NCBI GenBank assembly: GCA_964605205.1
Contig: CAZSBL010000002.1
Coordinates: 1 to 64,000 of the forward strand
Direction of reading: 5' to 3'
DNA length: 64,000 bases
Origin: JAWVYT01 sp964605205
GTDB taxonomy: Bacteria > Gemmatimonadota > Gemmatimonadetes > Longimicrobiales > RSA9
Positions within the stretch are counted from its first letter, which is position 1, and each line of letters starts with the position of its first letter. Made by a program: the position numbers and the translations under genes. Shown here one piece after another: positions 1-9,300 of the stretch. The notes below the pieces were generated by a model. That model was not told the origin of the DNA. It did not search any database and saw nothing but the letters and a program-made list of their open reading frames with translations.

Positions 1-920
1 CCGAAGCGGTAGACCAGCCGTCCGTCCACTGGCCAGGGCAGCTCGCCCAGCGCGCTGGCATCGAGGGAGCCGCTGCCAGCGGCCATCCCGGCGGCGGCCC
101 GGCGCCGCTCGGCGGCGAGCCGCTCCCGCTCGAGCTCTTCCATCACGCTGTTCAGGCGGCGCTCGTCTTCCTCCAGCTGCTGGATCCGGGTCTCGGCACG
201 GCTCACCTGGCTCTGTACGTTCTGGAGCGTCCGGGCCCGGGACTGCTCCAGGTACTGGAGCTGTGCGAACTCCGAGAGCTTCTCGGCCCGGAGCTGCTCG
301 ATCTTTGACAGGCTCTGCTGGAGCGATCGCTCCTGGGCGGTGAGGTCCCGCTCGAGCTCCGAGATCTCCTGCATCAGCATCTGGTCGTGCACGGAGATCA
401 GGTGCAGGTACTTGTACCGGTTCAGCAGGTTCCCGAAGCTCTGCGCGCTCAGCAGCACCCGTACGGTGTGCAGCGGGCCCTGCTTGTAGATGCTCCGCAG
501 CCGCTCGTTCAGTACCACGTTCCGTTCCTGCAGCCGGTCACGGGTCCGGACGAGGCGCTGGGTGATGTCATCGACGCTGGCCGCCAGCGCCGCAGTCTGG
601 TAATCGAGCTCCTGGAGCGCTTCCGCCGACGCGTCCACCTGTCGTTCGATGTTCTGGATCTCCCGGGAGATGTTCCGGGCCTGCCCCTGAAGGTCCTGCA
701 TCTCGGCCTGGAGCTGTTCCCGCTCCGCCCGGATCTCCTCGAGCCGCTCCTGACTCTCCCGGATCCGGGCCCGGAGCGTGTCCTGCTGAGCGGCGGCGTC
801 GGCGGGAGCGGCCAGCAGGAGGAAGCCGAGCAGGAAGCCGAGGCCCGCCGGGAGGGTGCGGTGCGCCCGCGAGCGGGGATCCCGCGTCGCCGTGTCCGAT
901 CCCCGGAACGAAGACGACAC
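1..920 (-). CDS. EnvC-like murein hydrolase activator (M23 family), 3' part cut off by window
   Basis: Reading leftwards from a GTG at 920, with GGGGAG five bases upstream, the protein has a hydrophobic signal segment (about residues 26-48, ending near DAAAQQ) followed by some 220 residues of heptad-rich coiled coil, then the start of a globular domain (WPVDGRLVYRFG) typical of the LytM/M23 fold. In the EnvC family the coiled coil docks on FtsX and the LytM domain activates cell-wall amidases at division. The gene follows ftsX by 10 bases in the same orientation, which supports this role. The catalytic or degenerate His/Asp residues of the M23 domain lie outside the window, so whether it is an active endopeptidase or an activator cannot be read here. 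The GTG start is inferred from the ribosome site. Confidence 0.85.
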   Translation of the reverse strand, partial: MSSSFRGSDTATRDPRSRAHRTLPAGLGFLLGFLLLAAPADAAAQQDTLRARIRESQERLEEIRAEREQLQAEMQDLQGQARNISREIQNIERQVDASAEALQELDYQTAALAASVDDITQRLVRTRDRLQERNVVLNERLRSIYKQGPLHTVRVLLSAQSFGNLLNRYKYLHLISVHDQMLMQEISELERDLTAQERSLQQSLSKIEQLRAEKLSEFAQLQYLEQSRARTLQNVQSQVSRAETRIQQLEEDERRLNSVMEELERERLAAERRRAAAGMAAGSGSLDASALGELPWPVDGRLVYRF

Positions 921-930
921 CGTTCTCCCC

Positions 931-1791
931 CTAGATCTCACGCAGGTGATTCCGGACGGCCCGGGAGCTGGCGTAGGTCCCGAAGAGCGCCCCACCGACG
1001 ATCCCGAGGACCACCCACGTATGGGGCATCCATTCCAGCGCCACCACCGCCTCGGAGAGGAAGTAGTAGATGCCGTAGGTGGCGGGGAGGGCCATCAGCG
1101 ATCCGAGGATCCCCGTGAGGAGCCCCTCCAGGAGGAAGGGCCGTCGGATGAACCAGTCGGTGGCGCCCACCAGTCGCATGATGACGATCTCCTCGCGGCG
1201 GGCGAAGATGGCCAGCCGGATGGCGGCCCCGATGATGAGGGCGGCCACGGCGGCGAACGCCACGCCCACCACCACCGCGGCGGCACCGGCCACGCGGCGC
1301 AGCAGATAGACCTTGTCGAGCCAGTCCTGGCCGTAGCGGACATCCTCCACGAACGGGTAGTCACCGACCAGGCTTGCCACATGGTGCACCGCGTCGGCGC
1401 TCTGCTGGCCCGGGTGGAGCGTGACCTCGAGGGAGGCGGGGAAGGGATTCATGTCCAGCTCGGACAGCATGCCCTCGAAATCGTCCAACTGCTGGCGGGC
1501 CAGCTCGAAGGCCTGACGCCGGGAGATGTAGAGGACGTCGCGGACCTGGGGGATCCGCCGGATCTCGGCCTCGAGCGCGTCGACCTGGTCGCCGGTGGCG
1601 TCGTCGTGCAGGTACGCCACCACCTCCACCCGGGATTCGATCTGGTCGAGCTGTACGCGGATATTGTGCGCGGCCACGCCGAAGAGCCCGACCACGAACA
1701 AGGAGAGGGCGATCATGGCGGCGGAGAGGCCGGTGAGGAGTGGGGCGCGTCGGAACGCGTTAAGCGCCTCGCGTACGGTGTACGAGCCCAT
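931..1791 (-). CDS. ftsX: Cell division ABC transporter permease FtsX
   Basis: The 286-residue protein has the FtsX layout: cytoplasmic N-terminus, one transmembrane helix (about residues 18-40), a periplasmic domain of about 120 residues, then three more helices near 165-190, 212-238 and 252-275. FtsX is the membrane partner of FtsE and transmits ATP-driven conformational change to a periplasmic hydrolase activator rather than moving a substrate. It starts two bases after the ftsE stop and is followed directly by the EnvC-like gene, so the complete FtsE-FtsX-activator module is encoded in order. The length is usual for the family. Confidence 0.95.
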   Translation of the reverse strand: MGSYTVREALNAFRRAPLLTGLSAAMIALSLFVVGLFGVAAHNIRVQLDQIESRVEVVAYLHDDATGDQVDALEAEIRRIPQVRDVLYISRRQAFELARQQLDDFEGMLSELDMNPFPASLEVTLHPGQQSADAVHHVASLVGDYPFVEDVRYGQDWLDKVYLLRRVAGAAAVVVGVAFAAVAALIIGAAIRLAIFARREEIVIMRLVGATDWFIRRPFLLEGLLTGILGSLMALPATYGIYYFLSEAVVALEWMPHTWVVLGIVGGALFGTYASSRAVRNHLREI

Positions 1792-1793
1792 GG

Positions 1794-2474
1794 CTACGCC
1801 TCCTGGTCCGGGTGGGAGTCGTAGACCAGTACGCCGTGGTCGAGCTCGAGCACGCGAGCGCCGGAGCTGTGCCGGATCAGCTCAGCGTCGTGGGTGGCCA
1901 GCAGGACCGCGGTGCCGGCGGCGTTGATGGCCCGGAACAGGTCGTAGATTCCACGCGTGGCTCGCTCATCGAGGTTGCCGGTGGGCTCGTCGGCCAGCAG
2001 GACCACGGGATCGTTGGCCAGCGCCCGGGCCACCGCCACCCGCTGCTGCTCCCCGCCCGAGAGCTCGGAGGGGAGCGAGCGGGCCTTGGCGGCCAGTCCG
2101 ACCTGCGCGAGAAGCCGGCCCACTTTGGTCCGCACCACCGACTTCTTCGCACCGGTGACCTCGAGGGCGAAGGCCACGTTCTCCGCCGCCGAGCGGTCCG
2201 GCAGGAGGCGGAAATCCTGGAAGACGTAGCCGATCTTGCGGCGGAGCATGGCCGTCTCGCGGCCGCTCAGCTTGCGCGTGTCGTATCCGCTCACCCGGAC
2301 CTGGCCCTTCGTGGGCTCTTCGGCCGCGTGGATCAGCCGCAGCGCGGTGGTCTTGCCGGCGCCGCTGTGCCCGGTCAGGAACGCGAACTCGCCCTTCCGG
2401 ATCCGGAAGGAGACATCCTTCAGCGCGGCCCCCGCCCGGGGGTACTCCCTGGTCACCCGATCGAACCGGATCAT
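1794..2474 (-). CDS. ftsE: Cell division ATP-binding protein FtsE
   Basis: A 226-residue ABC ATPase with all motifs intact: Walker A GHSGAGKT (35-42), Q-loop FQD (85-87), signature LSGGEQQR (138-145), Walker B VVLLADEP (157-164) and H-loop THD. The spacing and the MIRFDRVTREYP opening are those of FtsE. Its ATG overlaps the stop of pdxA by four bases, so the two are probably translationally coupled. It powers FtsX in septal cell-wall splitting. It is a useful contrast to the degenerate ATPase at 44835-45512. Confidence 0.96.
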   Translation of the reverse strand: MIRFDRVTREYPRAGAALKDVSFRIRKGEFAFLTGHSGAGKTTALRLIHAAEEPTKGQVRVSGYDTRKLSGRETAMLRRKIGYVFQDFRLLPDRSAAENVAFALEVTGAKKSVVRTKVGRLLAQVGLAAKARSLPSELSGGEQQRVAVARALANDPVVLLADEPTGNLDERATRGIYDLFRAINAAGTAVLLATHDAELIRHSSGARVLELDHGVLVYDSHPDQEA

Positions 2475-3403
2475 GCCGTTGGCCTCCGTTCGGGTCCGCT
2501 GCAGAGGTGGACGGCGGTCCGCACGGCCTCGATCATGGATCCCGGGTCCGCGATCCCGCGTCCGGCGATGTCCAGGGCCGTCCCATGGTCCGGTGAGGTC
2601 CGGACGAACGGGAGCCCCAGCGTGATGTTCACGCCCGAGCCGAAGCTGGCCGTCTTGAAGGCCGCCATCCCCACGTCGTGGTACGGCGCGATGACCGCGT
2701 CGAACTCGCCGCGGAGCGCCCGGGCGAAGACGGTGTCCGCCGGGATCGGGCCGGCCACATCGAGCCCATCGTCCACCAGCCGGCCGACCACGGGCGCCAT
2801 CACGCGGGCTTCCTCGTCACCGAAAAGCCCGCCATCCGAAGCGTGGGGATTCAGCGCGCAGAGCGCCAGCCGCGGCGCATCGATACCCCATCGCTGGCGG
2901 AGCGCCCGGTGCGTCAGGCGGGTCTGGGACTCGAGCCGTTCGGCCGTGAGGGTCGAGGGGACATCGGCCAGGCGGATGTGGATGGTGGCCAGCACCACCC
3001 TGAGGGCACCGCCCAGCGCGGTCCGCTCGGCAGCCATCATCATGGCCACCTCCTCGGTGCCGCTCAGCGTCTGGAGCATTTCGGTGTGCCCGGGAAAGGT
3101 GTAGCCGGCGGCGGCCAGCGCGGCCTTGTCGATCGGGGCGGTCACGATCCCGTCGACCCCGCCCTCCATGGCCATGGCGATGGCCCGCTCGATGGCCTCG
3201 CCGGCAAGCCGTCCTGCGGCGGCGGCGTCCGGCCCGCCGTCCCACCGCCCGATGGAGACGGTCGGCTCCACGCCCGTCCCTTCGGCGCCCACCGTGATGA
3301 GCTCGATGCCGGCGGACTCCTCGAGGGCTGCGGCCGTGACCTCCGGGCCGATGCCCCGGGGGTCCCCCAGCGTGACGGCGAGGCGGATAGCATCCCGATG
3401 CAT
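2471..3403 (-). CDS. pdxA: 4-hydroxythreonine-4-phosphate dehydrogenase PdxA
   Basis: The enzyme oxidises 4-phosphooxy-threonine in the DXP-dependent pyridoxal phosphate pathway. The N-terminus (LAVTLGDPRGIGPE) is the family signature, and the three metal-binding histidines are visible in GHTEML (H106), LNPHASDGG (H187) and PYHDVGM (H242). Length 310 is slightly below the E. coli enzyme (329). It lies 19 bases downstream of surA and overlaps ftsE by four bases. The surA-pdxA adjacency is also known from E. coli. A T-to-D change in the usual TxGDPAGIGPE opening (DPR instead of DPA) looks minor. Confidence 0.95.
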   Translation of the reverse strand: MHRDAIRLAVTLGDPRGIGPEVTAAALEESAGIELITVGAEGTGVEPTVSIGRWDGGPDAAAAGRLAGEAIERAIAMAMEGGVDGIVTAPIDKAALAAAGYTFPGHTEMLQTLSGTEEVAMMMAAERTALGGALRVVLATIHIRLADVPSTLTAERLESQTRLTHRALRQRWGIDAPRLALCALNPHASDGGLFGDEEARVMAPVVGRLVDDGLDVAGPIPADTVFARALRGEFDAVIAPYHDVGMAAFKTASFGSGVNITLGLPFVRTSPDHGTALDIAGRGIADPGSMIEAVRTAVHLCSGPERRPTA

Positions 3404-3422
3404 CAGGGGACGGGGTTCGGGG

Positions 3423-4727
3423 TCAGAATCGGATGTCGATGTACGTGCTGCGCCGCAGCTCGGTCAACACCTCGTCCATGAGCTTCTCCCGCTGGAGGTA
3501 GGTTCGGATCTGCGTGCGCAGTGCCTGGTCTTCCAGCGTGTACTCGCCAGCCTCGGTGACCTCGTCGACCCGGACCACGGCCCACGCGTCCTGTGCCGAC
3601 GGGACCTGGAACGGCCCGACGATGTCATCGGGCTGTACGTAGCGCAGCTCGCTCCGCCACGGCGTGGGGAGCGAGTCGCGCACCACGGGCCCGATCCGGC
3701 TCTGCTCCACCGGATCGTGGACCGCCTCGATCACGCTGTCCATGGAGGCGCCCTCACGGAGGGCCTCGGCCACGTTGTCCGCCCGCTCCCGGGTGCGCCC
3801 CCGGTCTTCCACCGTGAGCTCCGGACGGATCAGGATATGGCGCGCGAGCCGCTCCGGCCCGCGGGCCCGCTCGATCTTTATGATATGGAGGCCGAACGAA
3901 GTCTCCACGATCCCCGAGTGCTGACCCTGCCGCAGGGAGAAGGCCGCGCGCTCGAACTCCGGCACGAAGCGACCGCGCCGGAACCAACCGAGCTCACCCC
4001 CGCGCTGCCGGGTGCCGGGGTCATCGCTGTGACGGCGGGCCAGCGTGGCGAAGTCTTCCCCCTCGTTCAACTCCTCGAGGATCCGCTCGGCCTCCGCTTG
4101 CGCCCGGGCCATGGCCGAATCGGATGGCTCCGGGGTGACCACCACCTGCCGGAACTCGATGGCGGCGGGACGACGACCCAACTCGGCCCGTCGCTCCTCG
4201 AAGAACTCCCGCACCTCGGCGTCGGAGACCGGGGGCGGGGTGCGATCCCGCTGGAGGGTGGCCATGAACTGCTGCTGGATGCCACCGCGCCGTGCGCCCC
4301 GGGCCACGGTGGCCCGATACTGCTCCAGCGACAGTCCTTCCCGCGACAGCGCCTCCTCGAACGAGGCCCGGTCGCCGAACCGCCGGATCTGCTCCTGCAC
4401 CGTGGCGTCGACCTGGGCCTGGACATCCGACTCGGGGATCGTGATGGAGTCCCGCTCGGCCGCCTGGATCAGGACCAGCTCGTTGATCATCTCTTCCAGC
4501 TGCTGTCGCTTCAGCTGCTCCAGCGCCTCGGTGTCCATGGGGACCGGCTGGCCGGTGGCCCGGAGCCGCTCGATCTGCTCGTCGAGATCCGAAGCGAGGA
4601 TGACGCTGTCGCCCACTACGGCCACGATCCGGTCCACCAGCTCGGGACCGGCCTCCAGATCGGGCTCCTGGGCGGCCAGCGGGGCCGTAAGTAGCGTCAA
4701 GATCGCCACGAGTATTGCGGTGCGCAT
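3423..4727 (-). CDS. surA: SurA-type periplasmic peptidyl-prolyl isomerase / outer-membrane chaperone
   Basis: Starts at ATG 4727 with AAGGA eight bases upstream; a longer in-frame reading to 4895 lacks a signal peptide and runs into the upstream gene. The 434-residue product has a Sec signal peptide ending LAAQ, a SurA N-terminal domain (VDRIVAVVGDSVILASDLDE, about 30-165), one canonical parvulin domain (about 185-290, GGELGWFRRG and FGLHIIKI), and a second parvulin-like stretch starting at ARHILI (about 300-400) that looks degenerate. SurA escorts outer-membrane beta-barrel proteins across the periplasm. It lies between a second parvulin gene and pdxA in one transcription unit. Confidence 0.88.
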   Translation of the reverse strand: MRTAILVAILTLLTAPLAAQEPDLEAGPELVDRIVAVVGDSVILASDLDEQIERLRATGQPVPMDTEALEQLKRQQLEEMINELVLIQAAERDSITIPESDVQAQVDATVQEQIRRFGDRASFEEALSREGLSLEQYRATVARGARRGGIQQQFMATLQRDRTPPPVSDAEVREFFEERRAELGRRPAAIEFRQVVVTPEPSDSAMARAQAEAERILEELNEGEDFATLARRHSDDPGTRQRGGELGWFRRGRFVPEFERAAFSLRQGQHSGIVETSFGLHIIKIERARGPERLARHILIRPELTVEDRGRTRERADNVAEALREGASMDSVIEAVHDPVEQSRIGPVVRDSLPTPWRSELRYVQPDDIVGPFQVPSAQDAWAVVRVDEVTEAGEYTLEDQALRTQIRTYLQREKLMDEVLTELRRSTYIDIRF

Positions 4728-4751
4728 GCGTCCTTGTTTACGGGGAACAAG

Positions 4752-4777
4752 GCGGGCCGGCTCACCGGCCGGCCCGC
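4752..4777 (-). terminator. GC-rich hairpin between ppiC-type gene and surA
   Basis: A 9-bp perfect inverted repeat (GCGGGCCGG and its complement, 8-base loop) lies in the 82-base gap. On the minus strand it is followed by TTGTTCC rather than a T-run, so it is more likely an attenuator or an mRNA stabiliser than a full terminator. surA has no obvious promoter of its own downstream of it. Confidence 0.4.
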
Positions 4778-4809
4778 TCTGTAATAGGCTCACGATCCCC
4801 GGGAGTTCC

Positions 4810-6252
4810 TCACCCGGTGGTGTCGCTCTCCGGCCCCTGGGCGTCCGGGGTCGGCATCGGCGGCGGCATCGCCGGCCCCTCGGCCTGGCCGGCACCGCCG
4901 GCCTCGCCGCGGCGCGCTTCCATCTCTTCGACCACCTTCTCGATGGCCGACGAGTTGATTCGCGTCTCCCGCTGCGCTCGCAGCACGGTGGACAGCTGCC
5001 CCAGCGGGCCCACGTTGGCCTGACCCGAGAGGAGCGCCATCATGAACGAGTTCACCCGCCGCTCCACGGCTTCCTGCTGCGTCTCTCCCGGCTCCGGGGC
5101 CCCGGTGAGCCCGGTGTTCCTCGCCATCTGGACCATCCGGTCGCGGATCAGATCGGCGATGGAGTCCTGCTCCGCCTGTGGCACCGAGATTCCGCGTTCG
5201 GCCGCGTCGGCCAGGATCAGCTCGTTGGTGGCCACGTCCCGGAGGAGCTGGCCGAGCTGCTCATCGTTCGCCATATCCGCGAACTGGGTCCGCTGGGGGA
5301 GCTCCATGCTCTGGAAGATCCGGGCCACGTCACCGGCGGTCACGGCGCCGCCGTCCCAGGTCAGCAGCTCCCGATCGGCCGCCCGGCCCTCGACCTCGGG
5401 CTCACGGGCCAGCTCGCGAATCGTCTCCACGGCGCCCTCCGGCTGCTCGAACTCGTGCGGGGCCTCCAGCGTTTCGACGTAGGCGTCCAGCGAGGCCGTA
5501 CGCCGCTGGTCCTTGACCTCCTGGCGGAACTCGTCCTCCACCTCCGCCAGCGACGGGACCTCCCGGTCATCCAGCTTGATGATGTGGAAACCGAACGGCG
5601 TCTCCACCACCTCGCTGACCTCGCCCATCTCCAGGTCGAAGGCGGCCTCCTCGAAGGGCTGGACCATCCGACCGCGCTCGAACCAGCCCAGGTCGCCGCC
5701 CTGCCGGGCCGAGCCCTGGTCGGCGCTGTACTCCCGGGCCAGAGCGCTGAAGTCCTCGCCTGCCGCGGCCCGCGCGCGTAGATCCTCGGCCAGTGCCATG
5801 ACGCTGTCGCGCTGCGCTCCGGTGGCATCGTTCGGCACGCTCAGCAGGATGTGGCGGGCCTTCAGCCGCACACCGGGGGCCTCGGCGGCATAGAGCTCGG
5901 CCAGCTCCTCGTCGCCGATGATGGTGTCGGTGGTCACGACCTGTTCGCGCAACTGGATGAAGGTCTGCTGCTCGACGTACGGCCGCAGCAGCGGCTCCGT
6001 GTCGAAGCTCTCCAGTGTGCTGTCCTCGGTGACCATGGTCGCCAGGATGGTATAGTCGATCCAGAAGCCGGCCAGCTGCTCGATCACGTTGGCGCGGGCC
6101 GGGACGCGGGGGTTGCTGGCCACCAGATCGAAGGTCTCCTCGACGGTCAGCTCGTGGTGACCGGCGCGGGCCACTACATCCGTGTGCGATGTCAGGGCGT
6201 CACACCCGACCGCGGTCAGCGTAAGAATGGCAAGGGCCAGATATCGCTTCAT
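4810..6252 (-). CDS. PpiC/PrsA-type peptidyl-prolyl isomerase lipoprotein
   Basis: A 480-residue secreted foldase. The first 17 residues form a signal peptide ending in TAVGC, a slightly atypical lipobox, so it is probably lipid-anchored in the periplasm. A SurA/PrsA-like N-terminal helical region (about 25-130) precedes one parvulin domain (about 130-235) with intact family motifs: LKARHILLSV, GGDLGWFERG, FGFHIIKLDD. The C-terminal 230 residues are helical, ending in a low-complexity Gly/Ala/Pro tail. It is first in the unit with surA, pdxA and ftsEX, so two foldases with different domain plans are made together. Confidence 0.85.
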   Translation of the reverse strand: MKRYLALAILTLTAVGCDALTSHTDVVARAGHHELTVEETFDLVASNPRVPARANVIEQLAGFWIDYTILATMVTEDSTLESFDTEPLLRPYVEQQTFIQLREQVVTTDTIIGDEELAELYAAEAPGVRLKARHILLSVPNDATGAQRDSVMALAEDLRARAAAGEDFSALAREYSADQGSARQGGDLGWFERGRMVQPFEEAAFDLEMGEVSEVVETPFGFHIIKLDDREVPSLAEVEDEFRQEVKDQRRTASLDAYVETLEAPHEFEQPEGAVETIRELAREPEVEGRAADRELLTWDGGAVTAGDVARIFQSMELPQRTQFADMANDEQLGQLLRDVATNELILADAAERGISVPQAEQDSIADLIRDRMVQMARNTGLTGAPEPGETQQEAVERRVNSFMMALLSGQANVGPLGQLSTVLRAQRETRINSSAIEKVVEEMEARRGEAGGAGQAEGPAMPPPMPTPDAQGPESDTTG

Positions 6253-6282
6253 GTCTTCTCCTCAGAGGTTTGGAACCCGGTG

Positions 6283-6311
6283 AATGTACCGGGGGCACGT
6301 ACCGCGTACAA
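6283..6311 (-). promoter_or_regulatory. Probable sigma-70 promoter for ppiC-surA-pdxA-ftsEX-envC
   Basis: On the minus strand TTGTAC (6311-6306), 17 bases, TACATT (6288-6283). Transcription would begin about 24 bases upstream of the ATG at 6252. It is the only good promoter form seen in front of the six-gene unit. A GAGGAG ribosome site precedes the ATG. Confidence 0.55.
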
Positions 6312-6320
6312 CCCGGGGTG

Positions 6321-6336
6321 GCGGGCTTCAGCCCGC
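6321..6336 (-). terminator. Hairpin over the mfd stop codon
   Basis: GCGGGCT and its complement separated by two bases span the end of mfd. There is no T-run, so termination strength is uncertain. It separates mfd from the promoter at 6283-6311. Confidence 0.35.
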
Positions 6337-9300
6337 TTCGGCGGCCAGGATCCCGAGGGCTTCCGCCACCGAGCCGGCCAGCGAGTCGGTTCCCAGACGG
6401 TGGAGGATCAGGCTGAGTGGATCGGTCCGCTTGACCTCCACCTCGATCAGGCTGCCATGCATGGCGCTCTGGAGCGCCGTCAGGCGCGGGACCACGTCCT
6501 TGCGGAACGTAAGCCGGGCGCGGTGGCGCTTCACGTTGATCCGTTCGACGCCCAGCGTCTGGCCCAGGAGCCGGAGCCGGGCGGCCTCCATGAGCCGGAC
6601 CACCTCCGGCGGCGGGGCGCCGAACCGGTCGTCCACCTCCTCGCGCAGCTCGACCACGGTCGCCACGTCCTCGGCCCGGGAGAGCCGGCGGTAGAGGTGG
6701 AGCTTCTGGGCCGAGTCGGCCAGGTACTCGTCGGGGACGTAGGCCGGGCCGTCCAAGGAGACATCGGGCGCCGGATAGCGCTCCCGCTCCTCCTGCCCCT
6801 TGAGCCGCGCCACCGTCTTCTCCAGCAGCCGGGTATACGTGTCGATGCCCACGGCGTGCACGTGACCGGACTGATCGGCGCCCAGGATGTTGCCGGCACC
6901 GCGCAGCTCCAGGTCCTTGACGGCGATGGCGTAGCCGCTGCCCAGCTCCGTGTGGTGCTCCAGGATCCGCAGCCGCTTCTCCGCCTCCAGCGTGATCCCC
7001 TCGGGGGCCACCAGGTAGCAGAACGCCCGGTGGTGCGAGCGGCCGACCCGCCCCCGGAGCTGGTAGAGCTGGCTCAGCCCGAACATGTCGGCCCGGTCCA
7101 CGATCAGCGTGTTGGCCGTCGGCACGTCCAGGCCGTTCTCGATGATGGCGGTGGTCACCAGCACGTGGAACTCCCGGTCCAGGAACCGGCTCATGACTTC
7201 GTCGAGCTGCCGGGCGCCCATCTGCCCGTGGGCGATGTCCACCTCGGCGGCGTCGGGCACGAGCCGGCTGACCCGCTCGGCCACCGCGCCGAGGGACTGG
7301 ATCCGGTTGTGGACCACGAAGACCTGGCCGCCCCGGTCCAGCTCCCGGAGGATGGCGTCACGGACCACCTCGTCGATCCACGGCACCACGTGGGTGATGA
7401 TCGGCATCCGGTCCCGGGGCGGCGTCTGGATGAATGACAGGTCGCGCAGCCCCGCCAGCGAGAGGTGCAGCGTGCGGGGGATCGGCGTGGCGGTCATGGC
7501 CAGCACGTCCACGTTCCGCTTGATGTCCTTGAGCCGCTCCTTCTGCTTCACCCCGAACCGCTGCTCCTCGTCCACCACCATGAGCCCCAGCCGCTTGAAC
7601 GCCACGTCATCCTGGAGCAGGCGGTGGGTGCCGATCACGATATCGATCTGCCCCGACAGCAGATCGGCCAGGATACGCTCCTGCTCCTTCGGCGTCCGGA
7701 ACCGGGAGAGCGCCTCGATCCGGACCGGGTAGTCCGCCAGCCGCTCCTCGAAGGTGTGGAGGTGCTGCTCCACCAGGATCGTGGTGGGCGCCAGCACCGC
7801 CACCTGCCGGCCGTCCTGCACCGCCTTGAACGCCGCCCGGACCGCGATCTCCGTCTTGCCGTACCCCACGTCGCCGATGATCAGCCGGTCCATGGGCTTC
7901 TCCGACTGCATGTCGGCCTTCACGTCCCCGGTGGCCTGCCGCTGGTCCGGCGTGTCCTCGTACAGGAACGCGCTTTCCATCTCCTTCTGCCAGCGCGTGT
8001 CCTCGGGGTACGGCGGCCGCTCCGCCATCTCCCGGGCGGCGTAGAGCTCCAGCAGCTCCGCCGCCATCCGCTCGATGGCCGCCTGCGTCTTCCGCTTGAT
8101 CTTCGTCCACGTCTTCCCGCCGATCTTGTGGAGCGACGGCGGCTTCCCGTCTTCCCGGTCGGGGACCCAGCGCTCGATAGCGTCGAGCCGGTAGACGGGC
8201 AGCCGGAGGACTTCGTCGCCGGCGTACTCGATGGCCAGACTCTCGATGGTGGTGCCGCCCACCTCCACGCGCTCGAGGCCGTGGAACCGGCCGATCCCGT
8301 GGTCCATGTGCACCACGAAGTCACCCGGCTGGAGCTGGCTCAGACTCTCGATGGCGCCACCGCCCCGGAACCGACGACCCCGCCGGAGCTTCCGGGCCCG
8401 CCTGAAGATCTCGTGGTCGGTGAGGACCCGGAGCGGGCGTTCGCCCTCCAGGACGAACCCGCCGGTCAGCGTGCCCAGCGCCAGCGTGGCGCCGTCCGGG
8501 AGCGCGCCGGGCCCGCCAAGAAGCTCCTCGAGCCGCTCAAGCTGCCCGGTGTTGTCGCACAGGATCAGCGTCCGCTCGTCCCGGGCCGCGGCCTGCCGGA
8601 GCAGCGACTCCAGCCGCTCCGTGTCCCGCTCGATGGCCTCCGGGGCCCGGGCGTCTACCCGGAGACCGCCGTCTTCCGTGCACCCGATCCGGCCGAACCC
8701 GGACAGCTTCTCCCGAACCTTCGCCGGGGGCAGCAGCAGCGACCCGGCCGGAGCCGGGTCCCGGCCGCGCTCCACCTCCACGGCCCGGAGCTCCAGCAGC
8801 TTCTCCCACGCGGCGTCGAAGGCGGCGTCATCCTGCTGGTGCAGCTGGACGAGGATGGCGTCCCGGGGGAGGAGGTCCAGCAGCGAGCGCCTGGCCACGC
8901 CCCCGTCGCCGGCGAGCTTCAGGTCCACCGGCAGGATGTCCACGGCGCCGAGGGTCTCGGTGGAGCGCTGGTCCAGCACGTCGAAGCGCCGGATCGAGGT
9001 GATCTCGTCGCCCCAGAACTCGAGCCGGACCGGGTCCTCGGCGCCGAAGCTGAAGAGGTCCACGATCCCGCCCCGGGCGGCGTACTCGCCCACCTGCTCG
9101 ACCAGCCCCGTCTCTTCGAACCCGAGCGCCTGGAGCTGCTCCCCGAGGTCCGAGGGCCGGATCTCGTCGCCCACGGCCAGTGTCATCCGCAGCTCGGCCA
9201 GCGCGTCGGGGATCCGCTCCCGCTCCTGGATGGCCCGGGCCGTGGTGACCAGCACCCGGACGCGACCCGCCAGGAGCGCCTCCAGCGCCTCCACCCGCTG

